A DNA stretch of 34,658 nucleotides, from contig NW_019091483.1 of assembly GCF_001949145.1 (NCBI RefSeq), positions 782,828 through 817,485 of the forward strand, written 5' to 3'. Positions 19,393 through 31,010 of the stretch are shown here, piece by piece; position 1 is the stretch's first letter; every line of letters starts with the position of its first letter. The stretch comes from Acanthaster planci (lineage: Eukaryota > Echinodermata > Asteroidea > Valvatida > Acanthasteridae). A program made the position numbers and the translations under genes. The notes under the pieces are model-generated. The model did not search any database. It had not been told where the DNA came from and saw only the letters and a list, made by a program, of their open reading frames with translations.

Positions 19393-19749
19393 TCCACATT
19401 TCCGTCACACGACTGAGTGCAGTGGCTTAATGGACCGCATCAGCAATGGCTTTGCAACAGATGAATCACAGGTTTGCAGAGCGCGAGGCATTCAGTGCAC
19501 AACCAACATTATAAGTTCAAAAACAACCACAGTTAGGGGCTTATTTTCGCCGCAGCCTAGCCCCAGATCCCTTCAACATGCCGACAATTTCTTTCAACGC
19601 AAATTTCTGCATTCCAGCAAACATTACGTAATTCTGACAAAAAAGCCATGTCTGGGGAATTTGAATTCAACACCAAAACAGCTATTTGGTCCAAAGCCAT
19701 TTCTAACGAGGTCTGTTTCGTGCTAATTCATCTGTGACGGAAATTTGGA
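19393..19749. repeat. MITE-like element with 12-17 base terminal inverted repeats (candidate)
   Basis: ATTTCCGTCACA at 19398-19409 is the exact reverse complement of TGTGACGGAAAT at 19733-19744. Extending outward, TCCACATTTCCGTCACA pairs with TCCAAATTTCCGTCACA at 16 of 17 positions. The 115-codon plus frame between them (19379-19726) has no recognisable domain and I do not call it a gene. Confidence 0.4.
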
Positions 19750-21404
19750 GTTTTCGGTTTAATGCAAAAGAGAACGTTATAATATAATAGATAAATGAAA
19801 CAAGCATATCTATCTCAGTCTCCCTTTTAAGACACCCTGTATTTTTACATGAGGGATATCGTCATAGGGTCAGTCTAAGAACAGTGGAAACAACTTGTGT
19901 TAGTCACTAACATTTCTCGTCAATCATAAGTGTCCTGTACAAGGCACTAAATGCGCTGGTTGATGAACCTAAACATATGTTTGTAGAAGGTAATATGCAA
20001 ATGACATTGAATTTTTTGTAGGTGTTTTTTTATGACAAAACATAATTAAAACATCATTTAATTACCTTCAGAGTAAAAACTTTTACAGGTAAGTAAAATA
20101 CCCTTTCAGCCATACCTATAACGCCTACATGTTCGTGTGTGAAGAGTTTACTCTTTAATCTCAGGTTCAAATTATACTCTTAATAACAATCCTCCCGTAA
20201 GCGCGCTCAGTAGCAAATTGTGTTTAAACGTCAATAAACGTCTCGGATTGCAAGCTTTGGTTTCAAAGACTCGACAGAGGCCCAGGACTGAATTAGTGTA
20301 CACCATTATCAAATAAATTTATATCTGGCAAGTACTGAGCCAGAGCTGAAAAACCAGCTTACTTTTTAAAAAGGAAACACTGTATTTTGAGAGTACATTA
20401 AAATTGCATCGGTCAAATTACGCCCGTGTCTTTTGTAGTCATTATCTTGGATGACTAGTAGTCTCCGCACAATCGGTTTGCCACCTTGTCCATCGGTCTG
20501 TCGCAGTTGACTTTTCACGTTTACCATCATCTTCAGACTGAGAATTTGCGCTTAAATTGAGTCATCTGTGGCGTGTTTTTAAGGTGTGTGGATTTTGAAA
20601 TAGCACAATTTACATTGATAAATTCTTCCGTACATCAAATGGGCGCGTATCCAAAGGAAGATATATTGTATTGCAGGGGATGTAAAAATTCCTTTCAGAG
20701 TGACTCCCAACCGCCCTCGAGAAGCGGGACAGGACGAGCAATTAATTGTCAATGTGGGATTCAAATTACTCCTACTTTGGAAACCAGATTTGGCGATCCA
20801 TTCGCAAGAATGAACTTATGCAGGTTGAAAGGGAGATATTAAAATCTCATATCCATTACAACAGAAAAATTCATCAGAGTTGCTTCGACGTCATACAAAA
20901 GACCCTTGTGTGCAAGGGCCTAAATCCCGGTGCTTGAAGGTGTAAATCCCAACCACAACTGTTTCATAACGGTATGGGCTATTACACCCCCACCCCCTCG
21001 CCGTACGTTCAAATCCCTCAAAACACAGATAAGGTGCCTAAACTCATGGAATGTGTGGTTTTATCAAACAAAGAGCTCTTGGAACTGTGTTACGCATCGT
21101 TCACCAGTTTGAGAAACATCAACGTTATTAAAAAGCGATGCATGCACTCGGATCACAGCTACGCAAGTACCTGCGCGACTCGTGCATCGTTAATGTACTG
21201 ATACAAATGAGGCCAGTCTGGTCGTAGCCCAAATAAGAATGGTGGCCACGAAGCGTTCAGGCTGCTGGTTTGGGGTGATTATTATTTTTTAAAAATGACG
21301 TGTGTATCTGCACCATTGGGCATGTGTATTTTTCATAGGAAGGTCGGGGCAATTATCATAAATGGGGTGGAGAAATCTGAAGTATAAAATACAACAAAAC
21401 TGCT
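19750..21404. other. No gene seen
   Basis: AT-rich non-coding DNA. ACACCCTGTA at 19833-19842 resembles the terminal repeat of the mariner-like fossil at 28908-28923, but no partner is seen. 20820-20900 weakly matches 4090-4200. Frames of 60-89 codons show no domain. Confidence 0.4.
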
Positions 21405-21565
21405 TTATCGGCCGAGTTGCACGAGAGCTCAATAAGAAAAGCGCTTCGACTTATAAGCGGCAAGGCGCAGATTCCAGTCTTCGTGAATGCAGCTTCGACT
21501 TTTTTTAGGTTTTTTTTTGGGGGGGGCTTTGTTTTCTGTTGTTTTTGTTTTTTATTTTAACGGGG
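21405..21565 (+). repeat. tRNA-like SINE with T/G-rich tail (candidate)
   Basis: A-box-like CGGCCGAGTTG at 21409-21419, a stem CGCTT/AAGCG near 21433, and a B-box-like GATTCCAGTCT at 21470-21480 are followed by a long T-rich and G-run tail (21500-21565). The TTCCAGTC core is shared with the candidate at 11608-11670, which suggests one family. The tail fits a SINE better than a tRNA gene. Confidence 0.45.
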
Positions 21566-22151
21566 GATTAGTTGGTTGGGGGATGTTTTTATTATAAGAA
21601 AGTAAAGGCCGACATTTACCTTTCAACTTTATTTTCTTTACTGAATAAGTTTCCAAGAAATTGATCGAGCTTGTAGTTAACCACGCCCATATATAAAGAT
21701 TGCCCCTAACCCTCCAAGAAAAAGATTACTCGACCACGGTAAGGTAGTGTTCCCTACAGAAATCGATGCGCAAGTACCAGTGGGATGCCCGAGTGCCTGA
21801 GGGTTTCGGACGAGATCCCATTCGTGATCAGCGGCAAGTATTACATGGGCACAAGTGAAATTATCAATCAAGGGGGTCGTGTGGGTGGAGGGGGTTTTAG
21901 AACGACCCTAAAATAATACATACTACACCCATATACAAGCAAAAAACTTTAACATTGGGTGGACGGACGGACAAACAGACTGATAGAAATCGGTTTTACA
22001 TAGGTTTGGATTTGCTTCGCAGCTCGCCCAAAAGGAGGATTTTAGGTTTTTCGGATTTTTAACAACTCAAATGTATTTATCAGAAAAGGGGAAAATAAGA
22101 AAGCTTTTAATAGGTTGTTTATATAGGTTTCGGAGATGTTAGTACATTTAC

Positions 22152-22223
22152 ACATATTAAATCATGCACAGTGCCTACAGTGTTATAACATATTAAATCA
22201 TGCACAGTGCCTACAGCGTTATA
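22152..22223 (+). repeat. 36-bp tandem duplication
   Basis: ACATATTAAATCATGCACAG plus 16 further bases are repeated head to tail at 22152 and 22188 with one clear difference (AGTG/AGCG). The following bases to ~22300 resemble the 3' part of dispersed repeat A/B/C. Confidence 0.85.
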
Positions 22224-22300
22224 ACGAATCACCCCACCCCTTTTTCAATTTCTATAGCCGATCATCCCCGTTCCTCATACCAATTTACCGCACTACAAGT

Positions 22301-23396
22301 AGTAGTGTGAAGCATAAGATCACATCACACACCCAACTCTGATTCAAAATACCAAACGATTTCCCACTGGAATGAGAGAGAAGCAAAATAATGGTAACAT
22401 ACCATTCCATGCCTTAGAATGAAATTTGCGGGCTCCCATTGCGACACACGAAAGATTCAGTACGTACAACGTTATGTACTTCTTGGGGGGCGCCACAGTA
22501 GATGACTGGCAATAGATCTAATCATTACAGCGTAAGTTACAGGTACACTGATTATGAGAACAAAAATCAAGTATACACAAATGTCTTCATGTGGAAAATG
22601 ATGCGGTGGGGAGTATGGATGACTGATAACTCAAAATAAGCCAGTTTGACGTAACAACAGAGTATGCCCAAAACGAAGCGCGTCCAAGAACCTTAGGCAC
22701 GGGCTTCATTTCATCAGCACGGCCCTACGCCAAACCGCGCTTACTTTGTTGCAGAATAGCCTTGCTTTTTTTTAAATTCTGTGGCTCGGTGATACTAATT
22801 AAACTTTTCTTTACAGCTTTGTAAACAAGTAAGCCTACTTCTCAAAGTGGACGCAGTTGCTCCCGTTAGCATTTTAAAACTGTTTACACTTACAGTACGA
22901 TCATCTCTACCAATTCTGTGCTTGTTTGTCTTTAAGTGTGATGCAGGAAACGTTTCCTTCGAAACTGAAAGCTACTGCGTCTCTTATAGGCCTATGCAAG
23001 TTTAATTTTAACTTTGGGCCCATCAAGAGCAGGAGCGTCAGCGAGAAATGAGAATGCAGGAGGGGTCGACCTTGATTCTGAAAATCTAAAAGGCTTTCGC
23101 GCTCCCCCATTTGGCATCCTATATTTGTGATCAAAACTTAGTGAATACAAAACCTGCATTACTGCATTGGTGTTCCTTCAGACATTTCCCATACCGAAAC
23201 AATGCCTCTTTGGACGCAACATCTTGGCATTTGGACACGAACAACAACTGGACTAAAAACCAATGCGTTTGTTTCAAACCTGACGCTCACTGATCATGTT
23301 GCCTAAACTTGATTCCATTCGGATAGCGGACCGCTGAAAATAGCTACATGAACTCTCCATAACATGGGATATTACGAAAGCCCAATACTGCTTATT
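22301..23396. other. No gene seen
   Basis: Short frames only (up to 75 codons). No domain, repeat match or RNA structure that I can support. Confidence 0.35.
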
Positions 23397-23768
23397 GTCA
23401 CCAACACCACGAAGTAACACAAATCTATAGATGGGTGCGCGCTTCAACGCGTATTTTATAGAAATGTGACATATTCGTTTTCACGAAGAGGCACAAATGT
23501 CTTGCGTCATGTGCTCCGTGATTTGCCGTATTCAGAAACTGACGTTCTCCTTAATTTACACAGTTAGGAGTTTTAAGAGCATTTTTTTCAGTTTAGTCAC
23601 CTAATTACAGGTAAAATGAAATCATTTTAGACATTTAAAACTTTTTTTCTATGTTATATTGACAAAACACACATTTGTGTCACTTCGTGAAACCAAAACT
23701 GCTCTAATCACGGTTTTCAAGAACTAGCACAAATGTGAAGATGTGTGTCAGATCGTGGTGTTGGTGAC
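23397..23768. repeat. MITE-like inverted repeat, 372 bp
   Basis: GTCACCAACACCACGA at the left end (23397 on) is the reverse complement of TCGTGGTGTTGGTGAC at the right end (to 23768). Inner segments also pair: TTTTCACGAAG-G-CACAAATGT near 23480 against ACATTTGTGTCACTTCGTGAAA near 23672. There is no coding capacity. Weak pairing may continue outside (CTGAAAAT on both flanks). Confidence 0.7.
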
Positions 23769-23811
23769 GCAATGGAGTATCAATTTTCAGCCTGAAACTG
23801 ATTCGTTTTTG

Positions 23812-23932
23812 TGAATTACTAATTCGTTGTAACTAATTACATATACTAATTCGCAATACCGAATCACTAACTCGTAATAATAAATTAGTAATTTGTAATA
23901 ACGAATTACTAATTTATAATAACAAATTACTT
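23812..23932 (+). repeat. AT-rich minisatellite of GAATTACTAATTNGTAATAA type
   Basis: Repeated ACTAATT, AATTCG and TTAGTAATTTGTAATAA words in both orientations with a period of roughly 14-21 bases. It is highly self-complementary, so cruciform or slippage-prone. It starts 43 bases after the adjacent MITE-like element. Confidence 0.7.
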
Positions 23933-24114
23933 GAGCCTCAAGATGGCACTATTTTGCGTTGATTCCCATGTGATTCGTGGCATACATGCTTCATATTTTG
24001 AGTGTGCACCGGCACCCCTAAATTTAAATTCCCAGACACCAATGATAAATCTTTTTGGTTCAAAATAATTCTAAAAATACTCGGAGCTCTCACAGGTGTC
24101 GAAGCTAGACGGCA

Positions 24115-24320
24115 ACACGATGTTGGACATGTCTTCTTTTTATTTTCCTGTTAATTTTAGTGGGGTGACCAATGAATTATTGAAAAATACTCAACCAAAG
24201 TAGACCACCCCTAAAATGAAGGAAATTTCAATGCCCAGAAAAGTAGCAATTTTGAAAATGCACCCCCCTGCAAAACGGCTGAAAAATAGTGCCAATTTCC
24301 TAACCAACTGGATCCAAATT
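24115..24320 (+). repeat. Diverged dispersed repeat, related to 25245-25410
   Basis: Shared words: TATTTTCC-T-AATTTT-GTGG, then ATCACCCCT/AACCACCCCTAAAAT and a CCATTTTGAAAATTG-like string. The match is weak and by eye. Confidence 0.35.
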
Positions 24321-25502
24321 GCTCAGAATTGAAAGCATCGAGTCTTGGCCAGAAGTTCAGTGCCACATTTCTTCAAACCCCAATCCCCCAACATGGCTCT
24401 CGGGACTCTCTAATATAGAATACTTTGAGTATGTAGCATTTATCAATTAGCTCGAGGAACATAATATTTCTGGCCTATTTGCGTGGGTGCACCCCTACTC
24501 GTACGTGATTCCTATGGCCATGGGAATCTCGCACCTGACATGTCTGTTTGATAAAGAGAAATAAAGACCGTCATCTAGGGGCTCTGTGCATCAGAGCGTA
24601 ATTCGTTACAAGATGTCGGGAGAATAATAGTAAAATTCTAAAAGAAAATCTTTTTACTCTCTGACCCAAGAGAGTCTCCCTATTCAACAACGTGCAACAT
24701 GACCGTGTATTAACATTTAATAACCCCGCTACAGTGTGACCTTCCGCTGCGTAAATCACGAGCTGGAAACTGGACGTGATTCCGATTGGTCACGTTTATG
24801 CGCACACGGCTCGTAACGCGCGCGCGAAATCCTTAAGGCGATTTTTCTGGACTATTTGCGCATGGAATATACCTTCAACTGAACGGAAGTACTCGGGGAA
24901 ATTAAAGAAGAATTCGGTCTTCGGCTCGGGAATCAGTTTTACTATTTTTATACCACCGCTCCAAAAAGACTATCCCATGCAGCCTCATTCTAAAGAAGAA
25001 CTACACCCGTGGCAACCAAAGAATTATATCCGTACCAACAAAAGCATGAATACTGCCCATTCGTGTATTTTGGCTCATAGCGTAAATTCTTTCTCGAACC
25101 CGCTGAACCAGGTTACATACCAGCTACAAATTTAAGGGTCCAGACGAGTAAATCAGTTGCCATAGACAAAAGTAATACATATCCCCACTTCAAAAAAAAT
25201 CAGGAAAAATACAAGTTTCACAGGTATTCAAGACACATGTCAAATTAAAGTTCTCATCTTTCATTTTCCCTTCAATTTTCGGTGGCTTAGCCGACGATTT
25301 TTGAAGATTTCTCTCCAGAGAAAATCACCCCTCAAAACAGTCAGGAGGCCCATCGCCATTTTGAAAATTGATGCCTACACTCCATGGCAAAATAGAGCAA
25401 TTTGGAGGGCCCCGTTGGTCCAATACTTTCAGAAATACAAGCTGACAGTCCTGCCCCTGCATTCAATCCACCTTTTTAACAAACCACGCAGTCCACGCAC
25501 GT

Positions 25503-25598
25503 GCCACAAAAGGCTTTAATAGCAGAGAATTTGAAAGTCTACAAATCGTGATTCGGTCCGTGCAGGCAATTTTGGACCTATTTACTGGCCTGCAACCT
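25503..25598 (+). repeat. Direct repeat of 6722-6819
   Basis: Second copy of the ~97-base repeat, ending a little upstream of the recombinase fossil. Confidence 0.65.
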
Positions 25599-25692
25599 TA
25601 ATAGATCGAGAGTATGAACATGCATATAGTCAGGTGTCCGTTTAAAACGCCAGCATGTAACGTAGTGTATCATCGTTGTCAATACACCAAAA

Positions 25693-26698
25693 ATGGAACA
25701 CCGAAGATTTGCTCTTTTATCTGTTGTAGAGTTTGAAGAATTTCTCGATTCAGCTGATACACAGAATACTAAAAAGAGCGTGAAATTCTCCAGTTATCGC
25801 ATGGACAGAGGCACAACATTATCGGCAGAGCAGGAAAAAAAACGCAGCTCTCGATGACTGTCTGCGGAGGTCCTACACGGAAGTACGTCAGGTTGACGGT
25901 AATTATACAAACAATGCACTCTATCAGGTATGATTTACAGAAGCATTTCAAAGACACAAAAAGCAATTCAGTCGACATTATGAAGGATCAAGCATTTGAG
26001 CGATCCAATAGGTGCTTCAAAGCAGTTTTCGTTCACTTGAAAAGAAAAACTGGAAAGGGGTAGGCCCTATGTGGAACATAAAAATCCCGTTACTCCAGAG
26101 GACATGGGCAAAATAAATGCTTCACCTGTAACGAATATCGCAACACCAGCTGGTCCTCAGAACAAGGTGTTCATAGACATTATAATTTATTTCTGCAATT
26201 GAGGCATGGAAAATATAAGAGACATGAAAAAGACGGACGTCAAAATACATAGTGATTCCAACGAGCTGCAGTACATCACAAAACGTGATCACCGACGGAA
26301 AATAACAGGGAAAATGACAAAAGCCAAGTACATCACACGTATGAAGTGCCCAGGAACCCCCGTTGTCCTGTCAACACATTTCTCCTGCACACACAGAAGC
26401 TGCATCCCAACTGTGAGTATCTCTTTGGTAAAGACCAAAAGACAACTTTGCACCAGCTCAGACACATTGTATCGTAATGCACCCCTTGGAAAAAAACACT
26501 GTCCAACAAACTGAAGGTTATTTCCATGGAAGCACAATGTGGCAAGGTGTATACATGTACTAACCATTGCTTCAGAGCTACAAGCGTCACAATTCTTAAA
26601 ATGCTGGCTTCGAATCCAGGGTCATCACGAATGTTTCACGCCATCACCCAGAAACAAACATCAAGAAATACAGCCACACCAGTAAGAACAAGAAATGT
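25693..26698 (+). pseudogene. Broken Crypton-like tyrosine recombinase / DUF3504-domain gene
   Basis: In three reading frames joined by at least three frameshifts and several stops, this strand carries the consecutive landmarks of the DUF3504 family (Crypton-derived; related to KIAA1958, QRICH1 and ZMYM proteins). The N-terminal part has EFLDSADTQNTKKS (~25740). The core-binding part has SIRYDLQKHF (~25918) and IMKDQAFERSNRCFKAV (~25978-26030). Further on are QNKVFIDIIIYFCN (~26158), GMENIRDMKKTD (26203 on), a CPGTPV segment (~26350) and the catalytic-type NHCFRATSVT (26562-26591) with the H-x-x-R pattern. In the family, a GHK/GHR-type motif with the second active-site residues and a Tyr should follow; here it is degenerate (SSRMFHAITQK). 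Breaks are near 25855-25915, 26063, 26200, 26365 and 26475. It is clearly dead. Whether it was a transposon or a domesticated paralogue cannot be told. No terminal repeats are seen. Confidence 0.8.
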
Positions 26699-26979
26699 AA
26701 TATGAGTGCTGTTCCAACTACTGCTTTGAACTCTGAACAGTCTGTTGCTTAAAGAGCACCTCTAAGGAAAACACGTTTTCTGATTTTATCTGTTCAAATA
26801 AATATGGAAGCGTCCAAATCGAGTGCAATATCACTTGTCTTTAGAGCTCAACTATAGCAAGCTTAAAAGGGTTTTTTTCTGTTCATGCCAAGATGCGAAT
26901 TCTGTTTCGATTGCGTAATTCGGAAAGAACAGAGAAAACGAGGGGAACCCTCCCCGTGTTCGTTGTGGGTAAACCCTGT

Positions 26980-27017
26980 GCATGCCAAATAATGCATGTA
27001 CCCATTGTTTGGCATGC
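26980..27017 (+). other. Hairpin with 10-base perfect arms
   Basis: GCATGCCAAA at 26980-26989 and TTTGGCATGC at 27008-27017 enclose 18 bases. Possibly chance; no linked gene. Confidence 0.35.
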
Positions 27018-27504
27018 CCAAGGGCTTATACACTATCTCCATGGATCACATCGGGAGGCTAGTTTTACTATAGCACTCGAAACAGTCAATATTTGTATAC
27101 CATTCTCCTGAGCTGGTCTATAAACGCTCGTTTGAGACCGGCCAAGCACATTCCCTTATTAACGGTGTAATATGTCGAGATCACGAGCATAGACTTGCTA
27201 GAACTGGTTTTAACTGGTGTATTACAAGCGAATTTCTACTCAAGGATTCCAAATAGTTACTGCTCAAAGGTATTTATCCTCTAATTTCATAAATGAGAGA
27301 ATCTTCAAAACAGTAGAACTGATCCTTAAAATTTTGACAAATGTCACAAATTTCGTCTGTCACTCCTTCTGTCCTGTCACATGCCAGTCTAACTGAAAAT
27401 AAGCCCTTTTCTGTACACAAAATGTTCCCAATATCACTCTGCACACTTGTGGGCGTAAATCCTTGTGGGGCTGGGGTTCATATGCATCCTTTGGTTTCTG
27501 ACCG

Positions 27505-27815
27505 AGGGTGGGATATTGAATCATTCCCCTTCTTTTTTTCATGGTGAAAGAAAAATGAGGCGTAATGTGAGGAACGTGTTTAATGTATTTAAAACCACCC
27601 ACATAGTGTAACAATTTATTTCAAAAGCCATAAAAACGCCGTTTGATGTGAGGTCATGCAGGATATTAAACCCGTACATCTGTATCATGGGCATCGCCCC
27701 GCAATGCCATATGGTGTCAGTAGCCCCCCCCCCATACACTTTCATGGCCGGGCAAGTCATCCCCTAGTCACTTCAAAGCACCAGTTTACGCCAGAATGCG
27801 CCCTCCCTCATCATA
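27505..27815 (+). repeat. Dispersed repeat, copy C
   Basis: Best partner of 6150-6470 (see copy B): ATTGAATCATTCCCC, GGATATTAAACC, TTCATGGCCGGGCAAGTCATCCCCT and CAGTTTACGCCAGAATGCG. A run of C at 27724-27732 separates the halves. Confidence 0.65.
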
Positions 27816-28214
27816 CTGCACCAACGTAAAATATTTTGGGTTTTTAAAAGGGGTAATCCTACTCTAATGGGTTAATAATAATTGTGGCAAAAGCATAGTG
27901 ATAATAGATTCACTTCTTGGGTTACATTTAACGGTCACGCATCATGAGTAACACGGCGTTGAAATTGTGGTTCTAAACTGTGCTTGTTTAGCCTTCAAAC
28001 TACAAAAACTCGAAACAGCTTTGTGTTTGAATATAGGATTAAAATATTTGTGTATCTTTATCAGATATCTTTTTATTTCATGAACCATCCCCCTTTAAGA
28101 AAGTTCACACCGACGGCGTATGGTGCCTACAGCTCGTCTTACCGCAAACTCTCCAACTCGGAAATTGAATCCTTTCAGCCGAATCCCGCATGCTGTGTAG
28201 CGGGACGCTGACAA

Positions 28215-28923
28215 TTTTGTTGTCAAATGACCCCACTCCAAGAAATTGCAGAGGGTGGGGTGACCTTGGGTGATTCATAGCTATCGCGTTTGTGATAGAG
28301 CTCTTAAAGGCGATTCCGAGCAGCGTTTAGACGATGGGCTGGTGCACCATCTTCAACCCACCACATATTACGAAGCACTAGAAGTGGTTCTCCATCCGTG
28401 ACACAAATTTACTGATCATTTTTAAATAGGTCAGATTACTGATATTTCGCTGGAAAAATGATAACGCGATTGCCCCACATCCCATCTAGAAAACCAATTT
28501 CTCCCGGCTCATCTTTGTTTCAGCACCAAGGAATGGTGGTTGCCCAGCTTTGGCGTAGTGAACATCATTGTAGCCTGTTGATCTCACCATTCACTGCAAA
28601 CAAGCCTCATCGGAGACCCTGACAATGTGAAGAAATCTCGGATCTCACTCCCACAACTCAAGAGTCCATTTACAAAAAGTCTGTCTTTCTGCAAGATCAG
28701 TTCAGAACGGATGTGGATGCGGAACGGGTGGAAACGAAGATCAAGTTCAATTTTGCACCACGTTCACAAAACTGGTGCTCAATGGTGCATAATCCCGGAA
28801 TGTAACCCAAGGTATCATTTAAATGCATGAAACTAGTAGCAAGTCGTTCAGCTTTAAGATGGCACCATTCACATTACGGCCATATTATTCACCTTTGAGA
28901 AACGCCTCTTGAAACACCCTGTA
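28215..28923 (-). pseudogene. Broken mariner-like (DD34D-type) transposase
   Basis: Reading the minus strand: a first catalytic motif VSDEA (Asp codon 28611-28609), then NDVHYAKAGQPP and MSREKLVF (~28480-28540). RNISNLTYLKMI follows, then the second motif WWVEDGAPAHR (Asp codon 28351-28349) with RLNAARNRL. A degenerate RSP...C-N-F...WGH follows (28266-28227). The third catalytic residue position is Asn (AAT, 28247-28245), about 34-35 codons after the second Asp, matching the DD34D spacing of mariner elements. Stops and frameshifts are spread through it. At the upstream end, TACAGGGTGTTTCAAG (28923-28908) looks like a terminal inverted repeat; the partner is not visible on the other side, so the element is truncated. 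The family assignment rests on these motifs only. Confidence 0.8.
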
Positions 28924-30440
28924 ATACCGACTTAAATTGCAACAATGGAGTTGGAAACTTCCAGGAATTTCATCTCTTAGCAAGCCAACTTCGAAAAAAC
29001 AGAGGCCTGTCATCTAAGATGGCACTATTTGCGTACATAGAGGAACGAGTACGCATTCTGGTGCTCGTGTGATTCTTACAACTCAGTATTTGCAGCTTGC
29101 ACAGCTGTAGTCGGAGGCAGAGGAGAGTGAAGTAAAGTGGAACTTAAGCAAAGAGGAACCAGTTTGATATCTTGAAACTGACACTCTGCCTTCTAAAGTT
29201 GATATCATGCTGCTATTTTGTACCAACTAAAAGGTCACTGCAGTCTTTCCGTAAGTCTGGCCTCATTGAGATGTTTAATTTCTCGTTTCATTTGTCATAT
29301 GAAATTAGGATAACTGGTACAAACTATAGCCTTGGCAAAGTGCAAGTTGAATGTAATAGCATGGCACTGTTGATGGCACTGTTACGTGGGCGTATTATTC
29401 AGTTGTGGAGCCTGCATAAATCTGTACATAATCGGTGAAATCCTTGTCGCCGGTAACAGATTGAGGCCACAACCTAAATTTACTACATTAAGTTCAGAGT
29501 TATTAGTATGATGACTTTTTTTGTTGAATGTTAGACCTGCAACGAATGACTGCGCTGACGTGTGACAAGTTTAATAAAGCATGCGGGAGTATTATCTGGA
29601 GCAACCCAGCTTAGCGGCGCCGCCGCCATCCTCCCTGTATACTGCTCAATGCCCGGCCCCTTGTAAGTATACCGACGACTGGCTGACTGGAAAAGGGGAT
29701 GGTTAAACGTCTGAAAAGTGCAAATTTTGTGCGAGACTCACGCTTCGCCACGGAGCTCGAAAGAAGCGGTAATGTTGCCACAGGCTGCAACACTGGACTA
29801 TTCCATTATCTTCGGGTTATCAGTGATGTTTCCACGTGTCGTAAACTCTTTTTCCATTAGAGAACTTGAATTTCAAACCAATTTAAATTTTCCTTTACCA
29901 TTCTATTCAAATACGATTACATTTTTATTTTGCCATTTGATAATGCGTTTGGGTGTACCGAAGACACGTCATCGTTCCCTGTTAATATAGATTCGTCCAA
30001 TAGCTAAATTTACCGCGTCGGTTAACGATTGTGACATTCAAACGAGTCTGATTCCCCAATTAAACATACCCTAACAAAGTACAGTGCCCATTGTATTAAA
30101 GGGGCTTCGCAAGACAATAAAATGTTTTCCACAGCCCAAGTTGGTGGGGTACAACGACATTCTCAAACTCCCTTCCCTGTTCCAATATGCCTCCAGGCTG
30201 TTAATTGTTTCTCGACTCGATAGTTCCTAACCCCCTGCCAAAAACCGTCCACGCCTCCCCACACCCCTTGAAATGTAGGTTAGATAGGCGAATGTCGTGC
30301 AAAGCTGCTGACCATACCCTGTGAGTGCACGCAATGTACAGGTGAACATTTTTTCATTAGAATATATTATTATTGTATTAATTATAAATTATAATTGTAA
30401 CACGTTGTACTAGATCTTTTTTTTTTATTTTCTTATTTAG
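28924..30440. other. No gene seen; one GC-rich patch
   Basis: A short match of 29252-29272 (GTAAGTCTGGCCTCATTGAGA) to 6610-6630 is a cassette anchor. A GC-rich patch around 29612-29760 (GGCGCCGCCGCC) stands out. It has 60-90 codon frames on both strands but no domain. A palindromic AT run lies at 30360-30405. Confidence 0.35.
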
Positions 30441-30454
30441 AAGCAGGCTACGCA

Positions 30455-31010
30455 CACATACACCATACATTCGTATGAGTGTGGTTTACAGGTGCAAAAT
30501 CCCCGTAGAAAATACTAGCTCAATCTATTTAAACAAGGTTGAAACCATTTCAAAAATATTTAGCATACCATTGTTGTGTATTGCCCTCTGGCGGGTCATG
30601 AGTTCCAAGGGATACAGCTGCACATGTGCACCATCAGTAACGCTCGCAGTGTGAAAAGACCAGGCGTCAAATCAACAAAAGTTGACACAGAAGTGCTAGA
30701 AATCTACCTGGTTTTCGCTACAAACCTGAGAAAATCTCTGCTTACCAATGTTGGAAAGTGATAAAGACAAATACACTGCCAATGGCACATAAAAACAAGA
30801 AACGACGAATACAAAAAAATTTCCGGCACATACCTCTGTTGCATCTTTTGATTTTCTTGCTAATCACCACAAGTCAACTTAAGATTAGTACATGTATATT
30901 TAGACTGGTACACCTGAGGTTGTTACATTCTACCATGAATCGCCGAATAGTTGTGGCCTCCCTTATGAATCACCGTTAATAAAGGAAGGTTCTGCAGCTA
31001 AATGGCCATG
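30455..31010. repeat. Cassette block colinear with 7070-8716
   Basis: Contains in order the counterparts of 8190-8230 (CGCACACATACACCATACA), 7320-7435 (at 30673-30800) and 8600-8716 (at 30885-31010). The stretch is compressed relative to the first spacer. Confidence 0.5.

Noticed and set aside
19379-19726. 115-codon plus-strand frame as a gene
   Set aside because: It coincides with a likely MITE bounded by inverted repeats and shows no domain.
24776-25135. 119-codon plus-strand frame as a gene
   Set aside because: No domain, no splice context and no copy in the other cassette; its length is within chance expectation.
26206-26514. Intact small protein gene
   Set aside because: It is one frame segment of the frameshifted recombinase fossil at 25693-26698, and similarity continues in other frames on both sides.
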